Of a stretch of DNA of 64,000 nt, positions 1 through 13,641 are shown piece by piece. Location of the stretch: positions 6,113,501-6,177,500 of the forward strand of contig JAILWY010000009.1 in NCBI GenBank assembly GCA_022113835.1, given 5' to 3'. Position 1 is the first letter of the stretch, and each line of letters opens with the position of its first letter. The notes under the pieces were generated by a model, which ran no database searches, had not been told where the DNA came from, and worked only from the letters and a program-made list of their open reading frames with translations. The stretch comes from Atopsyche davidsoni. Lineage: Eukaryota; Arthropoda; Insecta; Trichoptera; Hydrobiosidae. The position numbers and the translations under genes are program-made.

Positions 1-1582
1 AGCAAGTTTACGCTGCTTTTGAGTTGTTTCTTAAAAGTATATACTTATTAATATGCACTGAAGCTTTAAAAACCTCAGTATTATTTTTATGAAGATTGTG
101 GATGGATATGTTTGAAGCTACTTGATTTGTATTTAACCATAAATTGAATCAAAAAAATAAATGACATTTTTTTAGGAAAAACGGTTATAAATAAATTGGT
201 TTGCTTACTACTAATTTAATGAAAATAGATTTTATAAATAACCATTTTGGCTTCAGTTCAAATTTACTAATTTTCCCATAAATATAAAATTATCCGCATT
301 GCCTTTGGAGATATTGATACGTCATGCTGTTACTTTTCATTTTCAAAAATCAACACAAAATCAGCATCGTGCTATTCGTCAGCACATTTTTAAGTATTTT
401 TTTATGAAAATCGATTTAGATTTAAAAATATTTTAGTTACGCAATATATTTGTGTCAAATTTGGAAACAATGATTCAACTCATTTACAACAATTGGGTAA
501 ACAATTTTATCAGAAAATTGTTAGTAAATACTAGATATTTTAATTGGTCGATTTAATAATATAAATTATTCAGGGAATGTACTATTGTAAACGTATGTCT
601 CCTCCGCGTTTTATCTTCATCCTTTATGTTACAGACTCCGCCCTTTAACATCCTTGCGGATGTCTTGATAGCACCTCCTTGACTGGCTATTAATACTTTA
701 AGTAGTTTAGATAAACTACCTCTTGCACTTAACTGCCGACTTCCTTACTACCTCAACCTTGTAAGGTTGTAGCGTCTTCTTCAGATTTATGTCGATTTTT
801 TTCTTTTCGTGCGATGTATTCATACAATTAAGTTTAAATAAAATCCCTAGCTATTTTCAATTGAGTTGAAACACAGGTGTAATAAAATCATTGGTTATCC
901 CATTCCACTCCTCTATTTTGTCTGATATAATGATTGAAATAAACACCATGGTCTGCGCGTCTCTCAAGCAGTCTCAGCACTAGCTCTAGGGACCAGCCCG
1001 CGGAGGTTACAACTATCATGTTGTTGACTCAAAAGTGAACCTCCTGTCCCGTTCCTGCTTAATATTGATCATTATTACTTAGGTTTACGGTCCGGATAAT
1101 TAATACATTGGTTGATTTATTTGCGTACTACCGGATTCTACTTTTATTTATGCTCGACAGTTGAATTAAACCGGGTCGTTATTTTTAATTAAGATTTCCG
1201 CAAAATAAGCTGTAAAATTTAATTCGTTTATTCATCAAGTTAACACTATTATTAAAAAAATATTCTACTCGTTTGATATAATATGAAAATATGTCAACTA
1301 ATAGTTTTATAAATATCCGCCACGCATCCTTCCGTCAAATGAGCACGTGCAATGCTTACTCGCACATGAAAATCACATTGAAAAAAGAAATAAAAGCGTC
1401 ACTTCAGCGAACCGGAGCCTTGGAGGCTCCATCACGCGACATCCGACGTGACAATTATGATTTCTCTGGTTGCATTAAAAGACATTATTTTTCGGTTCAA
1501 AAAACTCAGCAATAAATAATGTCAATAAAAAAAGCACTTTTCGTGTCAGTGTCAGAGGTTCCTGCGCCAGGGCCCAGGGGCG

Positions 1583-1617
1583 GCGCGGGGCGCGGGGCGC
1601 GGGGCGCGGGGCGCGGG
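1583..1617. repeat. GC-rich 7-bp tandem repeat
   Basis: About five copies of a CGCGGGG-type unit occur in a row inside a GC-rich islet, in sharp contrast to the AT-rich surroundings. Four or more G runs on the plus strand could form a G-quadruplex. No coding role is apparent. Confidence 0.75.
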
Positions 1618-2656
1618 CGGGGGCGCCGGCCGTGTGGAACCCGGGGCCGCACGTGAAGCGGCCGCAGTAGAAAACGTAGATTTAACGTGCTGGAAGACAC
1701 CGTGAACTGCGAAGGTCTTGTGTAATCGTACAGTAATTTAAGTCAAGGGTACTGCCGATACTTGTTTTTTTACAGATGCATAGTGACTATGACACGAAAA
1801 CTACGAACGATTTGCTTAAGCTTGTGGATTTTGAATTATTACTTCCATTATGTAAATAATCCAGCATTTTATTTATTTTTTTAAATAGTGAAATTCAATA
1901 TTTTAACCATGAGTATATTTATTTGTTTATTATACCTTGTGTTACAGTTATAATATAAAATTGTATTCTGTGTTTATCAAAATCACAAAAGTCATCAATG
2001 CAATTCCAGCAGGATATTTTGAATAAAACTAGCTTGCAAGCGTTAATACAAGCGTACAAATAATTTAGATGGTCGGTTCCCCGCTGTGTCAAATGCGTGA
2101 TAAGCCACTATCTCAAAAGCGCTTAAATACAAACAAACAGAAATAAATCTCAACAGGCACTGTTTAAAATATAAAAATCGACAATCAAATTTATTACGAC
2201 TGATATTAAAGCACACAGAACTCGTTTAGAGTAAATAAAAAGCGGCCAACAATCGGGGGATTACGCCATCGCCGCGGCTCCGAGCGCTCCTCCCTGCCTA
2301 TAATCTGATAGAGATTACCGGGCCGTCCTACAGGTGGAAATAAAAAAACAACGAGTCGCATGTCTGCTGTGTGAATGAACCAGAGTGGACCACTCATTTC
2401 ATAACCGGTGAGAACCGACTACACGCCGCTGCCAAACGCAGGGAATGCCAATCAATAATTAATTTCAATTACTTTTAAATAAAGCAAAAGTTTAAATAAT
2501 TTATTTTTAATTCGTTTTGGTTGAAACCTGCAGGTTTTTATTCTGATAGTGTCTGATAGTATTTAAAAGTGAAAACATTAGTAAAAATATTTCATTAAAT
2601 AAAACTGTTAAAAAAATAATTCAGTCAAAAATGATGAATATACATACTTATATATA

Positions 2657-2966
2657 TACTAGTAATGTAGCCCGTCACAAAATGACGAATTTGATGAACG
2701 ATGCGTCTAAATTCTCGCGGTTAACGACATCTCGCGGCGAAGAAGTGAATTATATAATTAAAGTTTAGCTAAAGCATATTTTAAAGTTTATGAATGAAAA
2801 TATTATCCTATCGTCTTGAAATTCGGCACATAGCTGCGGAAAAATTTACTTAACTTATGTGCAAAAAATCAGCGTTGTATCTTTTAAGATATTCTATACA
2901 GAACGGAAAAATGAAACATACATACAAACATACAAATAAACACACAATGGCTATTATTATAGTAGA
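2657..2966 (+). repeat. Dispersed repeat, copy 1
   Basis: This segment matches 31,014-31,424 in blocks and in the same order: a TACTAG-type start followed by a GCCCG-like stretch and AATGACG, then TCTCGCGGT, GCTAAAGCATATTTTA, the run AAATTCGGCACATAGCTGCG, then AAAAATCAGCGTTGTATCTT, AATGAAACATAC and a TATTATTATAGTAGAT end. The two copies differ by indels and substitutions, so both are old. No ORF or clear terminal inverted repeat is seen. The class (SINE, non-autonomous LINE or Helitron-type) cannot be settled by eye. Confidence 0.8.
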
Positions 2967-5900
2967 TATATATATTTTTATTTTTTTTTGCATTTTGGTT
3001 CCAACAAAATACGTGATTTTTGTAATTACTTGATCTAATGTTTTAAAATTTCAATTGTTTATTATCGTTGTTAAGATGTTTTTAAATTTATCTTGGACAT
3101 AGCATACTTGAGTCCTGACTACAAAAATGGCGGATGTAACTAAACATACACTACTAAAAATTGACGAAAAACATTAAAATCGCTCCCACGCTTTTTTAGA
3201 TGCGTTTTTATACAGAATCAAATCAAGTTTAAAATAAAATCATTTAAAAGTTGCATAGGTTGCATAATAGGCGTTATGAATCTATAATTGCTTTTAATAT
3301 AAATAATAGTAGTTATTACTGAAAGGTAACAACAGGGATGGTTCGAAACAGATTTAAAGAAACAAATATTATCTGTCACATTTTGTTGGTAGTAAAAAAA
3401 CATTATTCTGATGCACTTGAGATCTTCTTTAAGCACAACTATTTTAGTTTTTTTTGCATATGCATAAAATATGATTTATGGTAAGAGCAATCGAAGGTTT
3501 TATTTAATGAATTACTGTAATTTTGGCCTGTTAGTTCTATAATTACTTTTGTAAATATTTACTGGTAAGGACAAGTTTTTTTTGTTGTTGTAAGTATTCT
3601 TGGATAGTTTTTGTTATAATCACATAATGGTTGCATTAATTAGGCGGGGTAGGCGGGTTTCGTTAGTGTTCCGTTACACCCGCGACATGTAGTTGTAATT
3701 GGTTTGGGTGTTGAGCGCGGGGCTCGGTCCAGCTCCGCAGGTCGTATCAGATTCTATCTCGATAATATTTAGATGATTATCGTTGCATTCTTCTGAGTGT
3801 TATGCTGGATTATACAAAGCTGTATCCGGATACTTTTTATGTACCGCGAACATCAATCGACTTAATAGAGAATTTATCTTTATCTTTGTACCTGCAGCAG
3901 ATGAAGCGTTAGACGTTATTAGAGGCATGTAAATATGTATAACACGACTTAAACCTTAATTAAGTTGCTGTTATAGATATATATTTTTTCGATAAATTAT
4001 AGGTTACCAATACTCAAGAAATTAAAAATTTATTTAAATAAAATAGCAATATCATGCAATTTTTTTTTATTGAATAACAAAAATGAATGTTCACGTTCCA
4101 TTGAATAAGTGTTTTTGAAATATAAAAAGTTCATACTTTTTTTTTATATTTATTACAATTTTTTAAATGTATTTATATGACTGGTTACAGACAAATTTTT
4201 TTCTTAAAAAATTAAAATTACTTTTTTAGAAATTGTTAAAATATTTTTTGGTTTCTTTTCTTTGAAATTTTCAATGTGACATGAGTGGCCTAGCAGTAAA
4301 ATGAATAAAACATAAAAAAAGATTATTTGCCTTGAACAGCATACTCATTACCTTTACCGGTACGTAAAGATATTTTCAAAGATTCTCTCCGCTCTCGCGT
4401 ATGAGCGATACCGCGTTTATTTTAAAGCTATCTGTATAACAAAATTACACCTTTCATCTTTCTGTAAATACGCCTCAGCACCAAAATACCGAGATTAAAA
4501 AATTAGTCGAGTTACATAAGAAATGCCGGGCTGGCCGGCGATGCTGAATTCCAATACAGGTTTTTTCCTGCTCCAATTTGGGGTAACAGATCGTCTTTTT
4601 TCAGCGGCAAATTATTAACGTTTTTTCAGCATGAAATCATGCCTACCTTTACACGCCTCTAATCACGATCCTGCAACAATAGATTGTTTTACTAGCGAGA
4701 TGGCACTGGAGCCGAGCCAGAGCCCCGCCAGGGGTAACGGCCTCGCCGGCAATACGAGCTCCACACATTTGTATCGACTGCCCGTGCTGCGACTCCCAAC
4801 ATTTCAGATCAGGGACACCGATTGTTGGATCTTCTTATCTAATTTTACATTTTTGTACACTGAGTGCCCAACTCTTCATTTATTTTTAAAAAAAAAACAC
4901 ACAACCTATAATTTTAATGTATAAAAATATTTTAACGTCACTGGTTTTACTTTTAAATGAAGTCTGCCTTATATGTAAGGGTATTTGTATTTTTTTATTT
5001 CTGTGGTTTAATACAATTTTTTGAACGAATTTTTTTGAATTTTTTTGAAATGAACAGCTTTCAATAATTTTAAGTTTTAAATAAATATATAGAAATTCCA
5101 ATTTGTTGAATTCTGCATATTTTTTAATCAGAAATATATTTCTTTTATCGATTCTTAATCAAGATCTCAGTGACCATAATATGAAATAACTAAGCTTATT
5201 TGAGTAAGTGTAGGTGGTATTGTATAAAAAAAACCTTTCTTAATCACTCAAACTACTAAGCAAAAAAGGCGAACGCCCAATTAAATTATCTAACCAAATT
5301 TTTCATCGTCATGAAATTCAATTATTCACTATGGTGAAAGCCTTCTCATTCCACAACTGTATTTAACAACTTTATTTCGTTAAAATTATTAAAAAACCAA
5401 CTGTCATCATTTATGTACTGATTGGCTTTTCGGGCGGTTTTGTGATGCTTGTTTTTCAGTTAACTAAAGTATGTCAACACCTTTAAGTTATTACGTTAGC
5501 GAATCTGCGTTATATCGAAATTGTTAAAAAGACAGTTATTTGACCGTTTAATACATTTAAGTAGTAAAATAAAATTTACTAATCACTTAATTCTCTTCAG
5601 GTAATTACTTATTATGACTTATTTTTATCACTAACACTTTTCTCACGGTATACCAAAACGTTTCTCATACGCACTTCTTCATTCTCTGTAATTTAAATGT
5701 ATTCATTTAAGTGTTCGCTAATTATTTCAAGAGATTCTATATTTTTTATGAATGGTTTTTAATCGATTCAATCAGCCATTAATTCGCTGTGATGTCGGCA
5801 ATCGCCGCGTCACGATGACTGTTAAATTAAGGCGGTGACTTTGACCGCTCGCAGACTGTTTTAGCGCATGACGGTCAATCAAATAGCAGTATTTGTTTTA

Positions 5901-7316
5901 ACCCATTTGACCACAGGGGGTACAGGGACTAGAAAATAAGTTAGTGTTCAAGGTGTCTTTCAATGATATTTGACTTAATAAAAACAACGAGAGCTATTTA
6001 AAGTATATTCATAAATACATATTTTGAGTGCTTAAAAAAAGGCTTGTCGCGCTTAAAGACTAAATGATTTGATGGGTCATTATTAGAACGTCAGACTCAA
6101 CGTATAAGACGAAAAAAAAACCATGTTAATAAAATATTATTCTGTTTATAAGTTGCAAAGGTAAGTTTCCTTGTATTTTATTTGGATATAACTTGTTTTA
6201 TTTTAGCTAGCTTAAAAAAATATATTTTATGGTATTGAAAAATCTCAAACCAAATCAAAGTAGATTGCGCCCATATACGACGAATTACTAAAATATAATT
6301 ATGTGAAATGAACCTCAAATGGCTTTTTAATGTATCATCACGCCACTTCAAGAGTGCAACTCTTATTAGGCCTCCATAAAATATTAACCTTGAATATTTA
6401 AAAAACGGAGTTTTTTAGAAAATATAACGGTTTTTATGCGTTTTTTTTTTAAACTATAAAATAAGACCAGAATTCGCATTGCATTCCGGGGTTGGCAGCG
6501 CTGCCATAGCGTGTGGCGCACTCCTCGCGGGTCACGACTTCGCCGATTCAGGGAAACAATAATTTATCGTATCGAAATGTCGGGATCGGACACCAGCTCG
6601 CGTGGACCCGAGTCCTCGGATGTTGGCGCTTCTCGTACTCGAAGGCTGGATTAATTAAACGGCATTTTGCGTGCCTGAGGTTAGGCCACTCGTGTTCAAG
6701 CCTATACGTATTTATGCGCAGTTCATTTGAGTGTTCACCAAGAAAGAAAAAAAAACAATCGCCTTGTAAGCAGTAGGCATACGTAGGCAGCAACAATACA
6801 TATGTTCCTACATAACTTATTTTTTGTTTGGCTTCAGGTAATCATAAAAAATAACACACTTTTATGATTTTTTATATCAACGGAACCTATATTTTACGGC
6901 TGTTACTGCTAAACTGTAAAAAAAACAATATCACTTATTCTACTACTACATTCTACTAGTTTTTTTCTTCATTTTTATGCCTATTGATTGCATATATTGA
7001 TTGTTATACTTAATCATTTTCTAAAGCATGCCTATATAAATTGTGACAAAATACTTTACGAATAAACCGGTAAAATCTAAAAGCACTTCTGTAAAAACAA
7101 GTGAGCAAACACTTAAATTAGCCTCTTAAAAAAATTATATCAATAAACAAATAAATTTAAAATGTACTATAAACCACTTTATCATAAACAATACGGATTC
7201 CCTTAAAATTTGTGTGTAATTAGTTCCGTCTTCCCTATACGAAATCAACTGAATCGTTTTTTAAATAATTGATTAGATTATGAACAAAACTTATTGACCA
7301 ATAGAACTTTTCTTTC

Positions 7317-7320
<4 letters not shown>

Positions 7321-7394
<74 letters not shown>
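7321..7394. repeat. (TA)37 microsatellite
   Basis: This is an uninterrupted TA dinucleotide run of 74 bp. It is likely polymorphic and prone to length error in assembly. Confidence 0.97.
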
Positions 7395-7398
<4 letters not shown>

Positions 7399-10300
7399 TT
7401 TATGTATCGCAGATGCTCTGCGCTTGGTTAGCTAGGAACTCTAAATAATGCGATTGTATTCGAATATACTAATTAAGCCTTCCAATTAAATTGCCGGTAG
7501 TTTTAACGTACTTGTGCGTTAAATGATGCAATTTTATTAATTAGTTCTTGTTTTAACGCCTGGCCTAACCTCCAAATAAAGTTTATACAGTGTGTGAAGG
7601 TTCTCGAATAAAAGTGAAACAATACTTGCATACCATTACTCCCTCGCCTTCTCCGATAGCATCGCGGGCTTCCTTTTGCCGTCAGACATCTTTACTACGT
7701 ATTCTTAAATGCTTGCGTACTGCTTTTTATTTAATTAGTTTATTCTAATTCGGCTTTTGAAACAATAAAGTTTAATCACCAACAGCAACAGCTGAAAAAA
7801 CATACAAGTAATTTAAATTCATCGGTTTAAATTTCTGCGTTTGTAGTGAGTTTTATTTAAACTTATTGATATTATATTGGTTTGTTTAAATTGGAAAGAA
7901 TATATTTCAAAATAAAAGTATTTGAGACTATTATTTCGATAAGGTGAATAAAATTGAACCGTATATGAAAGTGAATAATGAACTTATTGCATACACTTCA
8001 GTTTACAAGTTCAATTTGAATTACAACCATGAGCTAAAATACAAAGATTTTTTTACATGAACCAATGCTGTTTTCGGTGATATTTCAAATTTATTTAATA
8101 TTTTGAATCGTAATCTCAATTATACATAACGTTAAATCAAACTAATTTAACCAATTTTTATGCAAACAAAATTAAAGCAGCTCTCATTAAAAACTAAGCG
8201 TGCAAGAGTCGATGTAGTAGTTTGGGAAAACCGTATATTTGTTATCAATTCTAAGCACTACATGATCTGAATTATAGCGTAGGTTAAGACGTATTTTGAA
8301 TTTTAAGTCAACACACCTTCATAGATTATTGCTATTCATGTAAGAAGATGCTTTATATTTTTCTAGAAATGGTGACACAGAACTTTTATCTTTCAAGTAC
8401 GGCATAAAATAATTTATTCTTTAGAAAATGCATTTCGTTTCCACAGCACGTAAGCTATTCTCGCATAAAAAATTCCGATCGAATTCGCGTGGGTCCTATT
8501 CTCAAATGCCCGAGTTTTCCGGTCTTCCCGGCAGCCATGATTACAGGCATCCTCCTCTCGTACGCCTCTCGTGGTCAATGACACCGCACCGGACGCGGCC
8601 GGCCAACCTCCAAACTGCAGCAAATCGCCACCGACCTGACTGCCGAATGTTCACGACTGGCAACCCTCACGGGCGGCGGCACGTCGCGTGGATGCCCGAG
8701 ACAAAGCATGACGAGACATCGCTTGAATATTGAAATGGCCGACGTGTGAAATGACAAATATGCGACTTTTATGACTGAATTATTGACTGGTGTTTTAAAG
8801 ACTTTGATAAAAACTACTTTTTTTCTCCGCATTCCTTATTTTTCACGCAACAGATAAACTAGTCAAAATTGCCGCAAAGAAACTAGACATAGAATATATA
8901 TATATTAAAGTAACTCTGTCTTGCGGATGCAAAACTAGGATGCTATTAAAAAAAAAACCTCATACATAAATACATGATAAAAACTTTCAAGTGAATAATA
9001 GAAGACCAAGATTCAATAAAAAAATACAATTTCTTCTCCAAAGGGCACAGGAAAGTGTAAACATCAAATATTAGAGGATTTAATGATATGAAAAAAAAAA
9101 AATGTACATAAAGAATTTAACAGGAAATCCTATGAATTATAGTAATACTAAGTATTATATCAATAGTTACTATTTTCGTTAGAACATGTGGCATTTTGTT
9201 TTATCTCCTTTTTACAAAGAGCTACACATTTGTTATGTTAATGCAGCTTATGAAGCTGAAGCGAACTCTGCCAAGTGATTCCGAGAAATTTTGTATGCAC
9301 AAAGTTCATGCAAGAATTTTAGAAATTATTTATGGCTCGGAGACAGGTGCACCGCCGGTAGAACACGAAAACTCGAGAAAACAAACTAACGGATGAGAGA
9401 GCCGATAAAGACACAGCATTGAATGTAGCCACTCGTGAGGCGGCTGACTGGCGATGGACAACTGGTATGCAAGAGTAGTCGAGAGGCCGAGAGGGCACCC
9501 AGAGGCTTCTGCCAAGGTGGCTGGGCCAGGTGCTGTGATTCCACACAGCTTCCTGCCGTCGTGTATATGATGCAGCAGATTTAATGTCCAATGTTTATTT
9601 TGTATTACTGTTTACATAAACATTTTTTTTTAAAATTTTTGTTTCTTCAAATGATTCTATCATTGTTTTAAATTTCTTTACGTGGTTAATTTTCTCCTCA
9701 GAGGAAGTTTGTGACCATCTCACTGAGCATATGTTTGAACTGAGACAATCTTACTTATTAAGCTGGGCTCCTGACATCCAACCACTGGTACAAATTTCAC
9801 ATCCAAGTTGATTTTTTATTTTTTTCCAAACCAATCAGCTGCAAAATGGCCAATAGGATACCTTACGCTTACGTCAGGATTATGGATATGGTTGAGATAG
9901 TGCGCAAAACCTAGAAATATACTATTATTATTGTTTAATTCATATATGTTTATACCTAATTTTTATCATAAAAAAAACAAATAGTACATGAATTTATATT
10001 TTAATTATATCGAAATGGGCACTTAAATAAATGTACAAGTCGCCTGCAGTACAACAATATGTACTGTCATAATAATCTATTGTACAATTGTACCTACGCC
10101 GCGATAATACCAACGGGACATTACCGATGCAGTTGTGCTGAGCGACGTAAGGCTTCGCTCTATTTAAACTGACAATCACTTTATTACAGCCTAGGAACGA
10201 TCCACATTGCGGGTAATAAGCATCATCGATTGTAAAATTAGGATTCCCGTTCGCTGCAGCATTCCACCTTTATCAGGCTTTCTTAAATAATAAGCATGTA

Positions 10301-12047
10301 AAAGCTATTTAATAGTACGGCACTAAAATATGAAGGGGCGGTGCTATAAAATGAGAATTTCAAAAAAGATTGTAGATGATTAATAAATAATAAATAAACA
10401 ATCTTAAATTATGAAATTTACTGCTTAATCCATCTACTTGAACATAAGACGGCATAAGCATTTATAATTTTTACAAAGCTACATTATTTTAATATTTTTT
10501 TGGTATCGTTGTTACAGAGGCAAGTAACTTTTTCTGAATAATTCGTTCACATTATTCACAATTTTTTCAGTTATTTGGTTTGTATAAAACTATAAATTGT
10601 TATTAAATTACCTATAAAAGTAAAATAAAGGAAGCTATGTGTTTTAGGCATTTAACCTAAAACTTTTGCTGTGATAATGGACTGATGTATCCAACTATTT
10701 ATTAAATTCGTTTGTAGTACTCATGTATATATATATAAAACAAATACTTTATGGTTGCCTTGCCGGGTTTTGTTACTAATATAATACATCTCAATAAAAA
10801 TAACCTCTTTGTTTATGGTGTAGCCTTACGATCGGGGATAACATCACAAATAACACGAAAGTAAGCATGCAATACCTATAATAAATAATATACCGTTTGT
10901 ATGTTAACGATAGTCAAAGGTTTAATTTGTGTCATTTCAAGTCCAGTTTGTTTTGTCATCAAATACTCACTCGGCTCTCTTTGTATGCGGTAATGTAAAA
11001 TTTTTGTGACACAACAGTTCTTTTATGCTAGCAATTTACCTAACTGGCCTGAAACACACTTACCTGCAGATACTCGGCAAAAACGCGAGGTTTCTAGATC
11101 AAGCGGTTTCAATTTTTGCTGTAAATTTATGTGGATCATTAGGTAAAACACTTACCCCAGAGCCATGCGACTAATTTGACGGTGAAAATACACACTTTAA
11201 TTTCCCTGCGAATAGAGCTTCAAATTTGCACCACGAGACCTGATTCCATTGTTTAGTTGTATTCTAGACATTAGTGATGGCTCTGGGTTTACTTTTAAAA
11301 AAGATGGAAAATTTTCAGTAAAATATAAAATATTGTTTATGTGAATAGAATAAAATAATGGTTTTGTTAAAAATTCGGTCTGCTTAATTCCAGAACTTAA
11401 ATATTGAGTCGATTATAATTCTCAAGTTTTTTTATTATTTTAAAACCTTAACACCGCTCACTTTACCCATATGCACAAGTATTCCATAATAGTTAAATGA
11501 ATAATCATTTTTGAAATCTATTTCCTTAATTTATGCATCGGTTTTCACTTCGGTGGAAGCTAACAGATAACGTGATTTATTTTGAAAATAATTTTAAAAA
11601 ATGTATATCACAAATAAAGACCGAAATATTCAGAGGTGATTGGTAGTGTAACTCCAGTATGTCTCCATTGGCGTTTTATGGAAAATCAGAAAACTTATAT
11701 CAATTAGGATATTTTCCAGCAAAATATCTAATCATACAAAATTTAATTAACTCTATTCCACTTCAATTCAAACATACTTCGATTAAAACAAGTAACCGCT
11801 CTTCGGTATTTTTTTTTTAATTACATTAATTATAAATCGTTATGAAACTGATAGTGGAGATGTTTAGCGGCCGTAAGGCTAAGCTGCACTTAGTTTCGAT
11901 AATATAACTTTGACCTCTCGGATAGCAGCAGAAATATTCCCAGCACGATAGCGGGCGCGCGAACGGCGCCGAAGATCCACTTATTTAAATGGATGTTTAT
12001 TTACAAACAAGTAGTAATGGTCGCCACCGAAGGCTAGGCGAGCCCGG

Positions 12048-12095
12048 CCTGCGGGGCTGCGGGGCTGCGGGACTGCGGGGCTGCGGGGCTGCGGT
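12048..12095. repeat. 9-bp tandem repeat (GGGGCTGCG unit)
   Basis: Five to six near-identical copies of a 9-bp GC-rich unit occur in a row. Because the unit is a multiple of three, all frames through it stay open unless the unit itself contains a stop. On the minus strand it reads as a PQPRSPA-like repeat within a 52-codon frame that follows a possible splice acceptor (GATTGCAG), but I cannot support a gene. Confidence 0.8.
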
Positions 12096-13633
12096 GCGTC
12101 ATGGCGAGGAGACTCGGCGCGCGAGGCCTCGCTGCCCATGCTTCTGCAATCATCGCATTACACACTCAACTAACCACACACCAGCGGGCACCCGCCATTC
12201 AACCTAATCTTTACTAATTGGCGGTGCGATATGTCAGGTGTAGGTTGGAATCCAGCTCCTAACGCACGAATGAATGGTAGGAGCTCAGGTGTGTTTATTG
12301 TTATTGCTGATTACTTGCCAGGTAATACACGCTATAAATTTGTTGCGTCATACAGTAAATTTTTCAAAAGCCGTACTTTTCACCTCACGATGATTGTTAG
12401 GTATAAAATAAAGCATTAAAAATAAAATTATATTTTTATATTAAATCAAATATTTTGATTAAAACAGTAAAGAATGGCCGCAATGGTATGTTTACGCTTA
12501 TTCAAATTGTAATAAACGATCGTTGATGTTTAAGCAATCGATAACAATGTATTGTTCCGATGAAAATATTTAAGTAGCTAAAATAAATTGGAAAAGATAT
12601 CATAACTTTGCATGTAGCTTAGTTAAATTTAAGTACCTCTGTGGGAGTCTTGGGCGGCATGTTCTAATTGATGTATCATTTCATTGGAATATAATAACAA
12701 GCATTCTTTTACTACGCTGCATTACAATATATAATACATTCGCGTTCATGGCAACCTATGATTTGCGATGAAATTCCATAGATTATTTACATTTTATAAA
12801 TAGATTTATTGTCTCTAGTGGTATGGTGACCGGCGACATTAACTGTTTTCTTTTGGACGTGATGATTGTACAAATTGTTTGCATTGTTTTGATCGTCACG
12901 GCAACTTCCGTTTCGATACATACTCGTACGCAACCATTACGCTTGTGACAAAATTGATATAAATATCAGGTTGATGAAGGCTCACTAACAAGTATTTCGT
13001 TACACGTATTTTTGCTACCCATTATTTTATTTTTTCATTTTATTTTCATGTTATAATACTCTTGTTGTTTTGTTCGAGACTAAAACAATTACAATGACCT
13101 ACCTGCAAAGGATGCATGGATCTCATAATTTTTGCCATTTAAAACTTTGTTTTAAGTCGGCTGTTTTTATTGACATTTACATAAAAAAAAAAACACATTC
13201 GCTATGGGCGTTTTTATGTGTTGTTTAATAGTGTTGATACCATTTATTTTGTATATCTTGCGTCTACTCCATTGAACTGAATGCTCCGAATTAAAATTTA
13301 CTACGCGATAATGAATAATAGTCATATTACACATTCGTAAAATCATTTTTGTATATCAAGTATTTTTTTTAATTATTTACTATATTTGATATTTATTATA
13401 TATCATACAAATTAAGCATGGTAGTTATAATGAAAGTATCGTTAAATATTAAATATTATTAAATATCTTTAATAATATTAAAAAATGTAAATTTCCTAGA
13501 TAGCTATTCAAAAACTGTTTGGCGCCTATGTCGGAATTAGAAATACATCTTTATTATTGTTTTTGATATGCTGTAATCGTAATCGAGCTGCCACGGGCTT
13601 TGAAGGTCGGGTCAGAGATGAGCAGAGGAGCCG

Positions 13634-13641
13634 TGACGTCA
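13634..13641. promoter_or_regulatory. Full CRE site (TGACGTCA)
   Basis: This is a perfect palindromic cAMP-response element inside the GC-rich islet at 13,580-13,725. An 8-bp match is expected by chance about once in 65 kb of random sequence, and less often in AT-rich DNA. The islet context makes it more plausible as a bZIP binding site. No promoter is evident beside it. Confidence 0.3.

Larger units (their letters stand above)
1..7320. other. Gene-free AT-rich stretch with GC islets
   Basis: I find no exon with convincing splice sites and frame here. The background is AT-rich with many short T and A runs. Short GC-rich islets interrupt it near 950-1030, 1540-1680, 2250-2430, 3640-3750, 4510-4800 and 6480-6680. 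They are open in several frames on both strands, as expected from composition alone, so I do not call them genes. If the exon at 34,217-34,333 is the first exon of a large gene, this stretch could be part of its first intron; that is inference. Confidence 0.5.

Noticed and set aside
725..790. Minus-strand TGAGGTAGTA, the first ten bases of let-7
   Set aside because: The rest of the mature sequence does not match let-7 and the flanks fold only into a short weak stem, so it is most likely chance.
9330..9590. Possible LINE reverse transcriptase fragment suggested by YGSET
   Set aside because: Only five residues match and all frames break quickly; too little to annotate as a LINE.
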